Assembly (NCBI GenBank): GCA_025667525.1
Contig: CM046879.1
Coordinates: forward strand, 385,973,039 to 386,037,038
DNA from: Glebionis coronaria
Lineage: Eukaryota > Streptophyta > Magnoliopsida > Asterales > Asteraceae
Length of the DNA: 64,000 nucleotides
Direction of reading: 5' to 3'
The position numbers and the translations under genes are program-made. This document shows, in pieces, positions 8,876 through 20,158 of the stretch. Position 1 is the first letter of the stretch. Each line of letters opens with the position of its first letter. The notes under the pieces were generated by a model that saw nothing but the letters and a program-made list of their open reading frames with translations, did no database searches and had not been told where the DNA came from.

Positions 8876-10329
8876 TACTCGTATCAAATAGAATGTAAGC
8901 ATCATGACCAAACATAAATAGTATGCTAGTAATGGTACCTGAAGCCTTGTTGGCTTGGTCCCGAGTAGTGGTAAAAACACGACCGGATGCAGATGGCATA
9001 TGAGGGGCATGTCCCGATGTGCCAACGGTTTCCCCTTTCTTGAAGTCCTTCATAAGATGACCAGCCTGTCCACATTTGAAGCAGACACCCGTAGCATGAC
9101 GACAGAGTCCAGGGTGCCTTCGTCCACACATGGTGCAGATAGGATGGGTATACCCTCCAGAGGGTACCCTCGATGGCTGAGAGCCTAATTCAGAAGATAT
9201 GCGTGAGACATGGTTATTGAGACATAAACATGACTACACTAAAATTTTAGGTTATAATACCAGATTGAGCTGATCGGTTAGGCTGCTGACCCTTGTTGTT
9301 GTTCCTGTTATAATGCTATAATGTTAGAATTTGTGTCACACAGTAGTTTAACATTGAAGAATTTAATTAAAGGACCTGTTTTTGTTGCTAGAGTGGTTAG
9401 GATTGTTACCATAGTTTTCACTACCGCCAAGCCTGTCGGATCCATTACGGTCGTTAGTCTGACTGTGGTTCCTGTAGTTATTCTGCTGAGTGGCCGGCTA
9501 GTACTGGTCTCCACCCTTCTGCCTGAAAGATAAAGTTAAATAGAGCATGATATATAATTAAAAGTACAGATGTGAATGAGATGGTAACGCTTGATGGATA
9601 AAGTATACCTCTTTTTTGGTCGCTCCAACTCCTCAAACTTATCCCTGTCTTGAAGAATCTCCATGCTGCGAGCACCGTCGGAAACTTGGGCAACATCAGT
9701 AAATTTCACGCATAGGAGACGGTCCAGGGTCGACTTTCGAAGGCCTTATCAAAAATTCTTGGCTTGTTCCTCAGCAGTCCCAGCAGCTGCTCCCAAAAAA
9801 CCAGCCAACCGAAGAAAACGCTGCATAAACTCACTATTGGTCTCACCTATCCTCTGGTGTGCGGAGTGATACTCCCTCTTGAGGCGCTCTTGCTCAGCTC
9901 GAGGATAGAACTGAGTGCAGAACACCTCCTTGAACTGAGTCCAAGTCACCGTGACAAAGCCATATCTCACCTCCACTGGTTTCCTTGTATGCCTTCCACC
10001 AAGCTAAAGCATCACCCTCAAACTTATAGACTGTCAACCTTGCCTTGTAGATATCATTGCAACACATAGCGTCGAATATCTTCTCCATATGAGATATCCA
10101 GTTCTCAGGATCTGACGAAATATCTGCCTTCTCAAATGAAGAAGGCTTCTGCTTGTTGAATCGTTCCATGCATGTGTGAAGTGTGACTGGTGGAGGAGGA
10201 TGAGGATTTGCATGAGATGGTCTAGCTTGTAATTCTTCACGAATCTCCTCGCAGATTTGGGGAAGCATAGTCTACAAAGCTGCTTGGACAGCTGCAGCGA
10301 GTTCAGCATCTGTGCGCGTGTTAACCATC
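8876..10329 (-). pseudogene. Tek gag and protease start, broken
   Basis: The frame begins MVNTRTDAELAAA at 10,329, the usual N-terminus of Tekay-type gag, then has an in-frame TAG near 10,272. The conserved retrotransposon gag domain follows (FNKQKPSSFEKA, ENWISHMEKIFD, YKFEGDALAWWKAYKE), with a frame change near 9,970 after which FYPRAEQERLKREY, EFMQRFLRLAGFLG and EEQAKNF continue (to 9,749). About 9,135-9,745 is degraded. A zinc-knuckle segment with CRHATGVCFKCGQAGH follows (8,950-9,131); the last Cys of the second knuckle is replaced by Phe (KDF). The protease start follows, where ILFDTS should carry the catalytic DTG/DSG aspartate, and Gyp-N1 cuts it there. At least two frame breaks and one stop make it non-functional. 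Confidence 0.8.
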
Positions 10330-10439
10330 TAGCAATTTCAAAGGAAGTAAATGATTAATTGGTTAGGAACATAAAAGAAACAATGAGTAAATATGAGAAG
10401 AACATGAAAACATAATTAAACAAAATTTGATAATAATTG

Positions 10440-10584
10440 GTGTGGACGACTATGGTTCAGCCCACAAAATTCGAAAGAAAAGACATGTGACTAAGTATGG
10501 ACGACTATGGTTCAACCCATACCAATCTAATATTCGAAAGGAAAACATGTGACTAAGTATGGACGACTATGGTTCAATCCATAC
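10440..10584. repeat. three-unit hairpin repeat in the Tek leader
   Basis: A unit GGACGACTATGGTTCA flanked by short complementary arms occurs at 10,440, 10,495 and 10,557 (periods 55 and 62 bases). The arms are GTGTGG/CCACA in the first unit and GTATGG/CCATAC in the other two, so a G-C pair has been replaced by A-T with pairing kept. It lies between PBS and gag, in the RNA leader. Confidence 0.6.
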
Positions 10585-10704
10585 TAGTCAAAATTTAAAA
10601 GAAAACAACAATACATGGAATATAATAAACGTTAGTTTAGGAAGATCTTGGTGACTACCCACTAGTCACAGGTCAAGTTTTAGAGCCTACAGGTCGAAAC
10701 CTTA

Positions 10705-10716
10705 GCTCTGATACCA
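10705..10716 (-). other. Tek primer binding site (tRNA-Met type)
   Basis: The minus strand reads TGGTATCAGAGC, a perfect initiator-tRNA-Met site, four bases from the LTR end GTTGCA. Confidence 0.85.
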
Positions 10717-10720
10717 TAAT

Positions 10721-11096
10721 TGCAACGACCCACTTTGACAAGGTGGTCGTTATATCATAATTATGGCGTGTCATCAAATCATAACAAGGTAAAAATATAA
10801 ATGACCAATAGGAAAGCCGGAATCAAACATCGGCCCCCAAACATAAGCTCAAACATGCATAAAGTAAAGAATGTAGAAAAGGACTAAACATTGTCCAACC
10901 AAGCATATTTATTTAAAATGCAAAAAGGAAAGAAGTCTAAGGTAGCCTCCATCCTATGCACGTACTCTAAAATGCTCAAGTTTGTCCTTGGGTACCTATC
11001 ATGTGGGACATGGAAAGAAAAATACGGCTGAGAAATACGCTCAGTGAACATATATAATGACATGATAAGAATAACTGAAATATGAGTAAAAAGTAT
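10721..11096 (-). repeat. Tek 5' LTR, R/U5-side part
   Basis: This is the 376-base piece of the Tek LTR between the PBS and the Cop-D insertion. In plus orientation it starts TGCAACGACCCACTTTG, which aligns with the start of soloT (TGTAACACCCCACTTGG at 31,749). The last bases AGTAT are the left copy of the Cop-D target duplication. Confidence 0.8.
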
Positions 11097-11429
11097 TGTA
11101 GGATTATGTAAATCTTACTTATACTAGAGAGAGAGAGTAGAGATAGAGAGATGGTGAGAACACACACACGTTTAGAGAGAGAAAGTGAAAGAAACACCTT
11201 TCTACTATGTGTAAAACAATGTGAACCACACCCTTCCAACTAAGAAGAGGGTTTATATACCCAAGCCCATGAGATGGGCTTGGGCTTACAATGGGCCGCC
11301 GACCTACACAAGTTGTAGTCTTGGCTTGGCCTTGTTTGATTAATATTACGATACTAGACTACGAGCTACTAACTTATATATTGTTGGAGTGACCGAACCT
11401 TTCTAGATATGTAAAACGTATTTCCAACA
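11097..11429 (-). repeat. Cop-D 3' LTR
   Basis: In plus orientation TGTAGGATTATG...ATTTCCAACA. It holds a GA-rich tract (11,127-11,190) and a TATATAAA box on the minus strand near 11,253. Just outside at 11,430-11,445 is the minus-strand purine tract TTAGGGGATAT. Confidence 0.85.
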
Positions 11430-14247
11430 ATATCCCCTAAGGGAGGTTAATCCAAACAAGGGCGTACCCGAGTTACAATAATAAAATAAACCTAGCATAA
11501 TATGTTGATGTGATCTTTGATATAAATTTTGAACATCTATCTCTTGCCTTAATCTTGTGCATCCATCACTTGTGATATTCGCCTCTTCGTGTCTTCAGGT
11601 CCCACATACTTACACCTTCGTAATTATTGAAAGCTTTAGAGTTCGATACAGCGAAAGACTTGACTTTTAGGCTTTCTTGAATTAGATGAAGTATTAATTG
11701 CATAAGGTATAAGCATGGCGGGACGACTTCTTCTCGGACACCGTAATGCCACCGTCTTCAAATGTAGTAACATATGTAGACACGAATAAAATGGCTTTGA
11801 ACATTTCATTCTAACTCGGTAGCATTTTACCTTCGTTTATTGAAGACCGTTGGATGATATAAAATATCGTACTTGTGATCGGTAGTTTCAATTAAGAACC
11901 TCCTTGACAAGATTTTTCGGGTAAACCCGTTCTCTTTACTCGACCGTCCAAAGCTGATTGCGAGCGTAAAGAGTGAATCATTTGGGTAAGATTATCCGCA
12001 TGATTGAACCCGTCAATTCCGATTCCTGGAACAAGTTTGATTCATTAAAGAATCGCACCATCGTTGCTTTCCAGTTGTCACGAGCTTGATTCATATTGAA
12101 TCATGCAAGTTACCTACCAAGTGTTGTTTGAGGTTAACACTAGAAGGATTTCCACTCATCACTGTAATCACTAAAGAGTGTCACTCTGAGTGTTCTAGAA
12201 AGATCACTAAGATATAGTGTAGACACCTGGAACGTGATTAAGTTCAGTTAAAAATTAAACCACCCTTGCTTTCCAGTTATCACAAGTTTGATTCGTAAAG
12301 AATCGCACAAGTCACCTACCATGAGCTTTTTGATGTTCACTAAAGAAGGATTTCCATCTTCATTGTAAATACTTGCGTATTACTCGGATGTTCAAGAAAG
12401 ATCATGAAGATTTAGTGTAGGACTCTTAGTATCTTTCTTACTTTTCATAGAGTGTTAGAAGCAAGGAAATATGGAATTTTTCTAATGAGATATTTGATGA
12501 TCTCAAATGGCTCTAGACTCGATCGTGCATTGTTTATTTTAGTGATCGGATGCTGGAGAGGAGTGCCACGATTTCAATATCAATATATTTGGAGTGAATA
12601 AATCGATAGATAATGTGTTGTATTTGTGTGATTAAAACAAATACCTTTTGAAACATATCTGAGTTACCTAGGATGGTTTGTACATTGCATCAATGGGTCC
12701 ATGATGTCTATCTTCAATATCGAGCATTATTAAAAATGATCTCAATATCATATGTGTTGACCCGGTTTCTGCCTAAGTTGTAAGGAAAGCTTCTTTCTTT
12801 ATACCCTTTATCTTTACAATTATTTTCCATTTTTCAACCCATTCATTGCTTACCAATACGTCATAACTAGCACCTTCTTATGATTGTTCCAGTGCTAACT
12901 TAAGTACTTGGTCCACATTCAGCTATGTTCATAATCTCTCTCCATCTTTCCTAAGGACTACTATTTCTAGCTATGGAATGTCCTTGGGAAGATTCCTCTG
13001 GTTCTAGAAGAATCATTGGACTTTAACCTATCCTACCATCCTTATGTCGCCACAATCGTCATCTTCGTAAAATAGATAGGGTATGGGTAAGAATATGTCA
13101 CGATGAAATCCATTTTGATATCCAAATCCATTTTGCTCTCCCTTAATATATGCCACGATATTCGAACACATTTTGTACATGTCGGGATGAGCTATCACGT
13201 TAAGTCAAACCATTTGTGATTAATCATTTCCCATATTAAATCACATTTTCTCCCCCATATTAAAAATATTAACCCAACTGATATTTTTGATATCAATTGA
13301 TTTAATGAACTTTTAAGAAATTTAGGAAGAAAAATGCAAGTCCGTTTTATCTTCATGATACCAGTTTGTGAGATATGATACCGATTTGTAAAATGATCAC
13401 ATATTCACCATATAAGAATAAATTGACAAGGTTGGACCTGATAGATGAGAACATCATATGATAAGATCACATGGATCTTTTCGGCAAGTGTTGGCCACCT
13501 CGTCACGTCTGAAGTCATCTCTTGACACCACATGTACGATTGGTAGTGTTGTCTTAACACCAACTTGTGAACTTGGCACTTTTGGCATCAAAGATTCTGA
13601 ATGCTTGACAATTGCTCCCCCTCAATTGTTGACCCGTGTTCTATGAAAGAGTTGTAGTCGTCGTTTGAGTAGTCGCATCGTCCAGTATGTATATACCAGT
13701 AGTAGATTGCTATGATTATAGAGATGATAACTTCATAAAAACAAGATTTCTCAAAATTTTACAAATACATGCACTGCTGCGTACATATATTCGTGTTAGA
13801 TTGTGTTATAACGTAAACAAAATCCCTTATATGGTTATAAAGTAAACCATGCCCCAGAAAGTTAATTCTCGTTGGTGAGCCAAAGCTTTCATAAGAAATA
13901 CTTGACTTTAATATGAAAAGTGGGTTGCAGTCTGAAATAACTATAAGCCATATAGGCATGTTTTAAAATATTTGCAAGTTCTGTACGAACTCTATTTACA
14001 GCGTCGTGTCGATATTAATCAATATTTCTAAGGCCGTAAATATTATCGTACCAAAAGACATGCCTTTAAAAAAGAAAGTAAAAATATTTTTGGATTTTTA
14101 TGAAATTTTTCAATTTTTAGGGTTTTTATATGGTTTTATATTTTTGTATTTTGCTTTTGTGGATAAAAATATAAACAATATATACAAATTATCACCAAGG
14201 ATACATAGAATAGTTTACCACCACTATTCTTTCCCTTCATTTTCCAA
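11430..14247. other. Cop-D non-coding 3' region
   Basis: These 2.8 kb downstream of the RNase H remnant have no recognisable gene. An imperfect duplication of about 190 bases is visible: 12,070-12,235 and 12,260-12,425 share the words TTTCCAGTT(G/A)TCAC, GGATTTCCA and AGAAAGATCA in order. Weak frames (13,458-13,646 and 13,759-13,959) lack motifs. Confidence 0.55.
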
Positions 14248-15633
14248 TTACTTTAGAGTCTCGGGCGAGAAAGTTCTCAATCCTATCTTGTCGACCAAAA
14301 ATTCAATTCGAGCGTGATCTAAAGCCTTCGTGAAAATATCCGCCAATTGATACTCAGATCAGACAAAGTAAAGCTCGATCACTCCATTTTACACTTGCTC
14401 CTTGATAAAGTGGTAGTGAATGTTAATATTCTTCGACCGGGATAATTGAACATTGTTACAGCATAAGGCAATTGCACTTTTGTTGTCTCAGTACATCGGA
14501 ATTTTGTTGAATCCAAGACCATCGTCGGTTAATTGCAATCTCATCCAAAGAATTTGAGCACAACAACCAGACATAGAGATGTATTCTGCCTCCGTACTAG
14601 AAAATGCAGCGCTTTTCTGCCTTTTCGACGCCCAACTAATTAGTCGATCTCCTAGTAGCTGCAAAGTTCGACTTGTGCTACGCCTGGTATTGTGACATCC
14701 CGCGTGATCCGCATCTGCATATGCCATTAGTGAAATTGAAGAGTCCTTCAAATACCAAATTCCCCGATTAATGGTTCCTTTAAGATACCGAAAGATCCAT
14801 TTAATAGTAGCTAAGTGTAACTCAGTAGGCCTAGTTTGATACCGAGCACACATACATATAGCAAATTGAAGATCAGGTCGACTAGCAGTGATATACATAA
14901 GGGTACCAATCATTCTACGATAAAGTGTCGGATCAATACCAATCCCATTTGGATCTGCATCTAGCTTAGTTCTTTCCACCATTGGAGTATCCACGGGGTC
15001 GCAAGATTCCATCTTATATTTCTTTAGTGATTCAAGGGCATACTTGTATTGATTAATAAATATGCCTATGGGACACTGAGATATCTAAAGACCTAAGAAA
15101 AATGATATCTTACCAATCATTGACATCTTAAACTTGGAAGACATGAGTGTCCCACACTCAGCCGATAAGATTTGGGTCGAGGCTGTAAATATAATATCAT
15201 CAACATATATTTTTACCATAATCATATCTTTACCTCATTTCTGAATGAACAACGTGGGATCCACCTTGCCTTTGGCGAAGCCTTGTGTAATGAGGAATTG
15301 TGATAATAGATCATGCCACGCGTGTGGAGCTTGCTTCAACCCATAAAGAGCCTTCTTAAGCTTGTATACGTGATTAGGATATTTAGAATTCACAAAACCA
15401 TCTGGCCGTTGAACATAGACCTCTTCCTTGATTTCACCATTGAGAAATGTCGTCTTCACATCCATTTAATAGACGATCATATTCTTATGAGCTGCATAAG
15501 CGAGGAATAGTCTAATAGCTTCCAAACGGGCAACAGGTGCAAAGGATTCCATAAAGTCGATGCCTAATAATTTCTTGTATCCACGAGCTACTAGTCGATT
15601 TTTGTTCTTCACTATTCCACCTAACTCATCGAG
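14248..15633 (-). pseudogene. Cop-D reverse transcriptase and RNase H remnant
   Basis: Copia RT starts directly next to the PBS (minus strand: [26 protein letters not shown]), continues with [10 protein letters not shown] after an in-frame stop where other copies have Gln, then [11 protein letters not shown] and the catalytic YVDD near 15,200. After a stop comes the 174-codon frame 14,488-15,012 with [16 protein letters not shown] and the RNase H motif [16 protein letters not shown]. The C-terminal part ([31 protein letters not shown]) runs to the stop at 14,248 through two further stops. All upstream domains are missing. Confidence 0.85.
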
Positions 15634-15639
15634 CTACCA

Positions 15640-15652
15640 GACTCTGATACCA
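15640..15652 (-). other. Cop-D primer binding site
   Basis: The minus strand reads TGGTATCAGAGTC two bases inside the 5' LTR end CCTACA. It is the initiator-tRNA-Met type with one change from the usual GAGC. Confidence 0.85.
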
Positions 15653-15654
15653 TT

Positions 15655-15989
15655 TGTAGGATTATGTAAATCTTTCTTATACTAGAGAGAGGGAGTAGAG
15701 ATGGAGAGATGGTAAGAACATACACACGTTTAGAGAGAGAAAGTGAAAGAAAACACCATTCTACTATGTGTAAAACAATGTAAACCACACCCTCTCCAAC
15801 TAATGAGAGGGTTTATATACCCAAGCCCATGAGATGGGCTTGGTCTTACAATGGGCCACCGGCCTACACAAGTTGTAGGCTTGGCTTGGCCTTGTTTGAT
15901 TAATATTACGATACTAGACTACGAGCTACTAACTTATATATTTTTGGAGTGACAGAACCTTTCAAAATACGTAAAACGTATTTCCAACA
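15655..15989 (-). repeat. Cop-D 5' LTR
   Basis: It is 335 bases, TGTAGGATTATG...ATTTCCAACA in plus orientation, with the same GA tract and TATA box as the other LTR. Confidence 0.85.
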
Positions 15990-16847
15990 GGTATGAAATG
16001 CAGTGGAATATGTGTATGTCCTTTAAAACCTAGAAGATGTTTTAAAAACAAAGGATAACTGAAAAGTCTTAAGTTTTATACATGCAATATAATTTAAATT
16101 GCCAATGAGCTCATATAAGTCATAACATATTTTAACGTGCATGAATACATAGAGGGGTGACCTCATCATGCTATTAGAGGGGTGCCCTCTAATAAATACT
16201 AATGTGGGTGGAGGGATCAGCTCCAATGTGATGGATGTAGAGCACACACCAATAATCACCTTGTAAACCTATAAAACATGAACTAGGATGCACCCATACG
16301 CCCCAAAATAATCATAATAATGGCCCATTTAAACTGAAGGGACGCTGCGAGAAATCACTCTCGTCGCGGAAGAGTTATGACACTGGTGCCTCCAGTGTCA
16401 TGGTTATGGTACCTCCATAACTAGGTGGTCATGGTCATGCATGTATATACCTCAGGCAATTTAAAATGATAGCATGGCTAACAATGAAAAGTTTTATGAT
16501 ATGAAAAATGGGGAAAACATATGGCAGTAAACGGAGAATCCTAATAATGCATAGAAAGAGATGTCCTTACTAAAGGACGGAATATCCGTACCTTATGTCT
16601 AGTAAACGACGAAAGATGAAAGGCGGAAAGTACTACTCCGACGTCACGAATTCTACATAATAAAGGACGTGTATGAGTTGTTTGTGCATGACATAAGTTA
16701 CTTGTTCTCATTTTAAGTTACTTGTTCTTGACTTGTTTTACTTGTTCATGTTTTATCTTGTCTTTCCTTAATGTTATACGTTTCATGTGTTCTTGATTAC
16801 TATATTTCATGATTCATGTGTTAATATACTTGATATTTCTATAATTA

Positions 16848-17040
16848 GAAACTTTCTAAAAATAATAGGTTTCTATATATAGTAAGTTTCCAAAAATAGA
16901 AAGTTTCCATGAATAGTAAGTTTTCAAAAATAGTAAGTTTCCAAAAATAGTAAGTTTCTATATATAGTAAGTTTCCAAAAATAAAAAGTTTCCATAAATA
17001 GTGAGTTTCCAAAATAAAAAGTTTCCATAAATAGTAATAA
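16848..17040. repeat. tandem AAAATAGTAAGTTTCC-type repeat in the Tek LTR
   Basis: Roughly ten imperfect copies of a 17-18-base unit (AAGTTTCCAAAAATAGT and variants with TTTCTATATATAG) run in tandem. The antisense frame 16,845-17,057, with repeats of the type NLLFMETFYFWKL, is a by-product. Confidence 0.75.
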
Positions 17041-17487
17041 GCTTGTTTAATAAGCATAAAATATAAGCCGAAGCTTAATGAACATATTCTTATAAGTCAT
17101 GATTATTAAATAATGTATTAGTAAAGTATTTTAATAAATAACTTTAACATGTCATAATCTTATAAATAATTATTAATTAATAATGCAACATGATTTTGAA
17201 ATTGATTATTAATTAATAATAAGGCATGATTTATTTTAATAATACTTTTCCATAAACTTGTTAAGTTGTATAATTAAATTAAAAGCAACAATTAAATTAA
17301 TTATGCCATGGTTAAAATATAAATAATTTAATAGGCTAAGTCTTTAATTAATTTAATTTAGTTATGCCATGTTTAATTTTACTATAATTAATAAATTAAT
17401 ATTTTTAATCCAAAATTCAATTAGCCAAGAAATAATAACCAAACACCCCCTTGGTGTGTCGGTTTAGCCGAGCCCCAAAACAAGCCT

Positions 17488-17641
17488 ACCGAGACCACGA
17501 GGTCTCGGTTGCATGAACCAAATGCAAACAACACACCCACCAGTTATGCCCCTTTGCCACTGTTAAGCCGGGGTTCCCACTTCCGGCGTGGTTTTCCCAC
17601 CGGCTGCCTATGATTCCCACCAAGACCATTAAGGTCTTGGT
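17488..17641. repeat. two perfect hairpins in the Tek LTR
   Basis: Hairpin one: ACCGAGACC and GGTCTCGGT (17,488-17,509, loop ACGA). Hairpin two: ACCAAGACC and GGTCTTGGT (17,619-17,641, loop ATTAA). The stems differ by a G-C to A-T replacement with pairing kept. Related hairpins occur in soloT at 33,319-33,797. A decayed third copy starts near 17,750 (CCGAGA ... TCTCGG). Confidence 0.7.
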
Positions 17642-18384
17642 TTCCACTGACTAAACAAACACCCCATCGGGGGCCCTGCTACGTTGTGGCTGACAAAGGA
17701 AATTAGCCACCGAGCCGTTCAGGCCGGCGGCTGTTGGCCACAAAATCCACCGAGAGCACCCCTTTGACAAAGTTTCTCGGTTTTCGTGCTAAATCAATCC
17801 ACAAAACTCCGATCCCATCTTGTTTAAATTATTACTAATTAACATTTGTTCATAACATATTTAATTTAATCCATGAATGATTCTTATAAAATAACTAATA
17901 AAAGGGTTTTAGGTAATTACCTAAAGAGATGAATAAGAAGATGGTTAACACGTGTATACCCGAATGATTCAAAGATTAAAAAAAAATTCTCCTTTCCTTT
18001 TCCTTTCTCTTGGCCAGTGGCAATACTAGGAGCCCTAGGGTTCTTGTTTTTTTTTCTGTTTTATGAAAAATGAGAAATGAAAGATTGTTTTTGCTAGTTT
18101 ATTTAGTTAATGGGTCGGGCTTTGGGACCTCCTTTCATTCTTCAATGACCGGCGGCCAACACCCCTTTATTATATGTTTCATGTTTTTATTAGGATTCTC
18201 GTGTATTATATATTCGTGACTTAAGTTTGTGCCATATCGTGTATGATTTATTTATTATATATAAATACTTGTCGGTATACATTTATTATACGTAATACTT
18301 GTTGCGCATTAATTAATATTAAAGTTTTAATTAATTCGTATTTTATGTATATAATATTTTCATGTATTTTATGTGGGTTTTACA

Positions 18385-18460
18385 TGAAAGCCAATCTTTA
18401 ATCAAGCAAATTTAAGAAACTATTCACCCCCTCCCCCCCCCCCCCCTTCTAGTTTCTACA
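18385..18460 (+). repeat. Sire-7 5' LTR, last 76 bases
   Basis: This ends with a C-tract and CTTCTAGTTTCTACA, the same LTR terminus as Sire-N (23,500-23,519 and 30,345-30,365). The remainder was displaced by the Tek insertion, whose expected TSD is TGAAA (18,385-18,389). This is the outermost recognisable element. Confidence 0.75.
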
Positions 18461-18462
18461 AT

Positions 18463-18474
18463 TGGTATCAGAGC
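18463..18474 (+). other. Sire-7 primer binding site
   Basis: TGGTATCAGAGC lies two bases after the LTR end. The following 55 bases match the start of the Sire-N leader (TTCAAG/CTCAAG, GTATTGTA, ATCGATCT). Confidence 0.85.
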
Positions 18475-18531
18475 GTGGTTGCTCAAGCAATTTTAAAATG
18501 TATTGTATTTTAAAATTTGAATCGATCTATG

Positions 18532-19510
18532 TGTAGAAACTAAAAGGGGGGTTGAATAGTTTCTTAAATTTACGTGTTTAAAGATCGGTTTTCAAAAATC
18601 CTTTTTCAAAAGATTAGACTTGAGTGATTATGTGAAATCTTCTTATGAAAAATATGAACAATAGATAGTGGATCTAAACTAATAATCACAAGTATATGCA
18701 AGGAAAGAATAATGAACGTGAAGAGATAAGGAAAAGAAAGATCAAACCGAACACCAAGAATTTATAGTGGTTCGGCAATGAAGCTCACTTCCAAATCTTC
18801 AATGGATCTTTGAGGTAGACACAACACTTCAAGGATAAAGTGTTCTTCTCTTTACACTTGAGAGGATGAGAGGGGAGGAGAAATATTCACTTCTAAACAA
18901 GTAGTAATCAACCAAATAACCAAGGATTTGAGTGATTTAAGAAGATGGATTGAATCTAGAAATTTGTGTGCAAAAGAGGTGTAAAGAAATATGGAAATGG
19001 TCCATTATTTATAAGGCACGGCTACAACGGATCTACTGCCTTCGGTTCATTAATTGACGTGCGATTCGTTATCAATAACGAACCGCCTAGCCATATAAAG
19101 AACCGCATAGACTAGACTGCGCTCCTTTTGTCTTTTAGTGGGTTAGTTCACATCTGGTGAAGTTTTTATCCTCAAAGGATATTCCTAAACCATATGGAAA
19201 ATGCCATTTTCAAATTTTCAAATTTCTAATTTAATAAAACATTTTCTTAAAAATAAAGTTTATTAAAAACTTTTGTCAGTTAAAAATGAAAGTGAGTTTT
19301 AAGAAAAACTAAATCCTTGCTCACTTAGTTAGGTTAAGAACTTGTTTATTCATACCTTAAATGATAATGGATGAAATGAAAAAAAATACTTGAACTCAAG
19401 AATTCAATTTTCTTTATTTTCGTAAATGTTTGTTTTTATATATTATCGCAATCAAAACCAAGTGAGACCGAAAAATGCAAGTAACGTTTTTAAGCATCAT
19501 TACATTAACA
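18532..19510 (-). repeat. soloS: solo LTR of the Sire-N family
   Basis: This is a 979-base LTR in minus orientation, reading TGTTAATGTAATG ... TTTCTACA, flanked by perfect 5-base duplications CTATG (18,527-18,531 and 19,511-19,515). Blocks match the Sire-N LTR in order: CTAACTAAGTGA, TTTTTAAGAAAATG, CCATATG, a hairpin unit, a TTATAAATAA box (near 19,005) and a pyrimidine run before the end. No PBS or PPT adjoins, so it is a solo LTR left by recombination. It is about half the length of the Sire-N LTR, lacking the middle part. Confidence 0.85.
19061..19086 (-). repeat. hairpin unit in soloS
   Basis: Arms GCGATTCGTTAT and ATAACGAACCGC with a CA loop. On the minus (element) strand the only non-Watson-Crick pair is G-T. 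An outer pair GGTTC (19,042) with GAACC (19,099) surrounds it. In element orientation it lies upstream of the TATA-like box. Confidence 0.65.
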
Positions 19511-19512
19511 CT

Positions 19513-19840
19513 ATGGATTACAACAAGTACCTAGAAGCGCAATCTAAGAAAAGACCACCTCTTTTTGAAACCGATAGTTTTTTTAATTTGAAAAATAGAT
19601 TTGAGACTTATGTGAAATCAAAAGATTTAGATCTTTGGCATGTTATTACTGTTGTTGACTTTTTACCTAATCAATATAATGAAGCTTCTAGAAAGAAAGA
19701 ATTAGTTTCTTTTGAAAACTCTAATGATGACATTAAGAAGAAGCTTGCTAAAAGTTGTCAGAAGTATTTAAAGTGATGGTCATATAATATACCGTTGCGA
19801 AGTTCATGGAAAATGCTACTTAATGGTGTCGAGAGTTCTA
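19513..19840 (+). pseudogene. Sire-7 gag, N-terminal fragment
   Basis: The true start is the ATG inside the right soloS duplication, giving MDYNKYLEAQSKKRPPLFE, FNLKNRFETYVKSKDLDLWHV and DDIKKKLAKS. This is the N-terminus of copia gag of the UBN2 type, with the conserved W/F-K-x-R-F-E block. The frame stops at 19,776; similar proteins continue with a MVIYN motif, which is present in another frame at about 19,782, so a small indel occurred. The rest is cut off by Cop-5 at 19,841. Codons before 19,513 in the open frame belong to soloS and are not part of the protein. Confidence 0.8.
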
Positions 19841-20142
19841 TGTTATTGTTATGTATGTAACGGGAATTAGTCCCGAACACACAAATGAGGAAGGCCTCCT
19901 AGTCGTGTAAGCCTTAGTATAAAAGGCCTATCCAACGTCATTTGTATGTGTGTTTTTTCATTGTATGTTTTCCATTCTTCTTGTTTTAGATAGAGAAACT
20001 CTCCTTAGTTTCTCTCACTAGGATTACACACTCCTTGTATCTCTCTTTCTTCTTCATCAATCTAATATTCCCTTCTTAGTTATTATCTTGTTCTTCATCA
20101 TCTTTATTTTTTGTTCTATAAGTCGTGTGTACACTTCTTACA
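19841..20142 (+). repeat. Cop-5 5' LTR
   Basis: It is 302 bases, TGTTATTGTTATG...CACTTCTTACA. It contains a small hairpin CGGGA/TCCCG (19,861-19,875), a TATA box TATAAAAGG at 19,918-19,926 and a CT-rich leader. The preceding TTCTA (19,836-19,840) is the expected TSD; its partner is outside the window. Confidence 0.8.
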
Positions 20143-20144
20143 AG

Positions 20145-20158
20145 TGGTATCAGAGACC
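20145..20158 (+). other. Cop-5 primer binding site
   Basis: TGGTATCAGAGACC lies two bases after the LTR end; initiator-tRNA-Met type. Confidence 0.85.

Larger units (their letters stand above)
11097..15989 (-). mobile_element. Cop-D: deleted copia element inserted in the Tek LTR
   Basis: The element is 4,893 bases with LTRs of 333 and 335 bases (roughly 94% identical by eye), flanked by AGTAT and GGTAT as a degenerate 5-base TSD. On the minus strand the order is LTR, PBS, RT and RNase H, 2.8 kb non-coding, purine-rich TTAGGGGAT, LTR. Gag, protease and integrase are absent: the PBS abuts the RT domain. Confidence 0.85.
8876..18384 (-). mobile_element. Tek: Tekay/Del-like Ty3 element, 5' part
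   Basis: On the minus strand: LTR starting TGTAAAACCCAC at 18,384 and ending GGGTCGTTGCA at 10,721 (reconstructed length about 2,766 bases once Cop-D is removed), PBS, a repeat-bearing leader, gag, zinc knuckles and the start of protease. It is then broken by Gyp-N1 at 8,875. The rest should lie left of the window. It inserted into the LTR of Sire-7 (expected TSD TGAAA at 18,385). Confidence 0.8.
15990..18384 (-). repeat. Tek 5' LTR, U3-side part
   Basis: The rest of the Tek LTR begins with the right copy of the Cop-D target duplication (GGTAT). It shares blocks with soloT, such as GGGGTGACCTC and GAGCACACACCA (16,150-16,260 versus 32,315-32,410). It ends GTGGGTTTTACA. No coding potential was recognised. 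Confidence 0.8.

Noticed and set aside
16845..17057. 70-codon minus-strand frame of Leu/Phe/Trp repeats
   Set aside because: Product of the AAGTTTCC tandem repeat.
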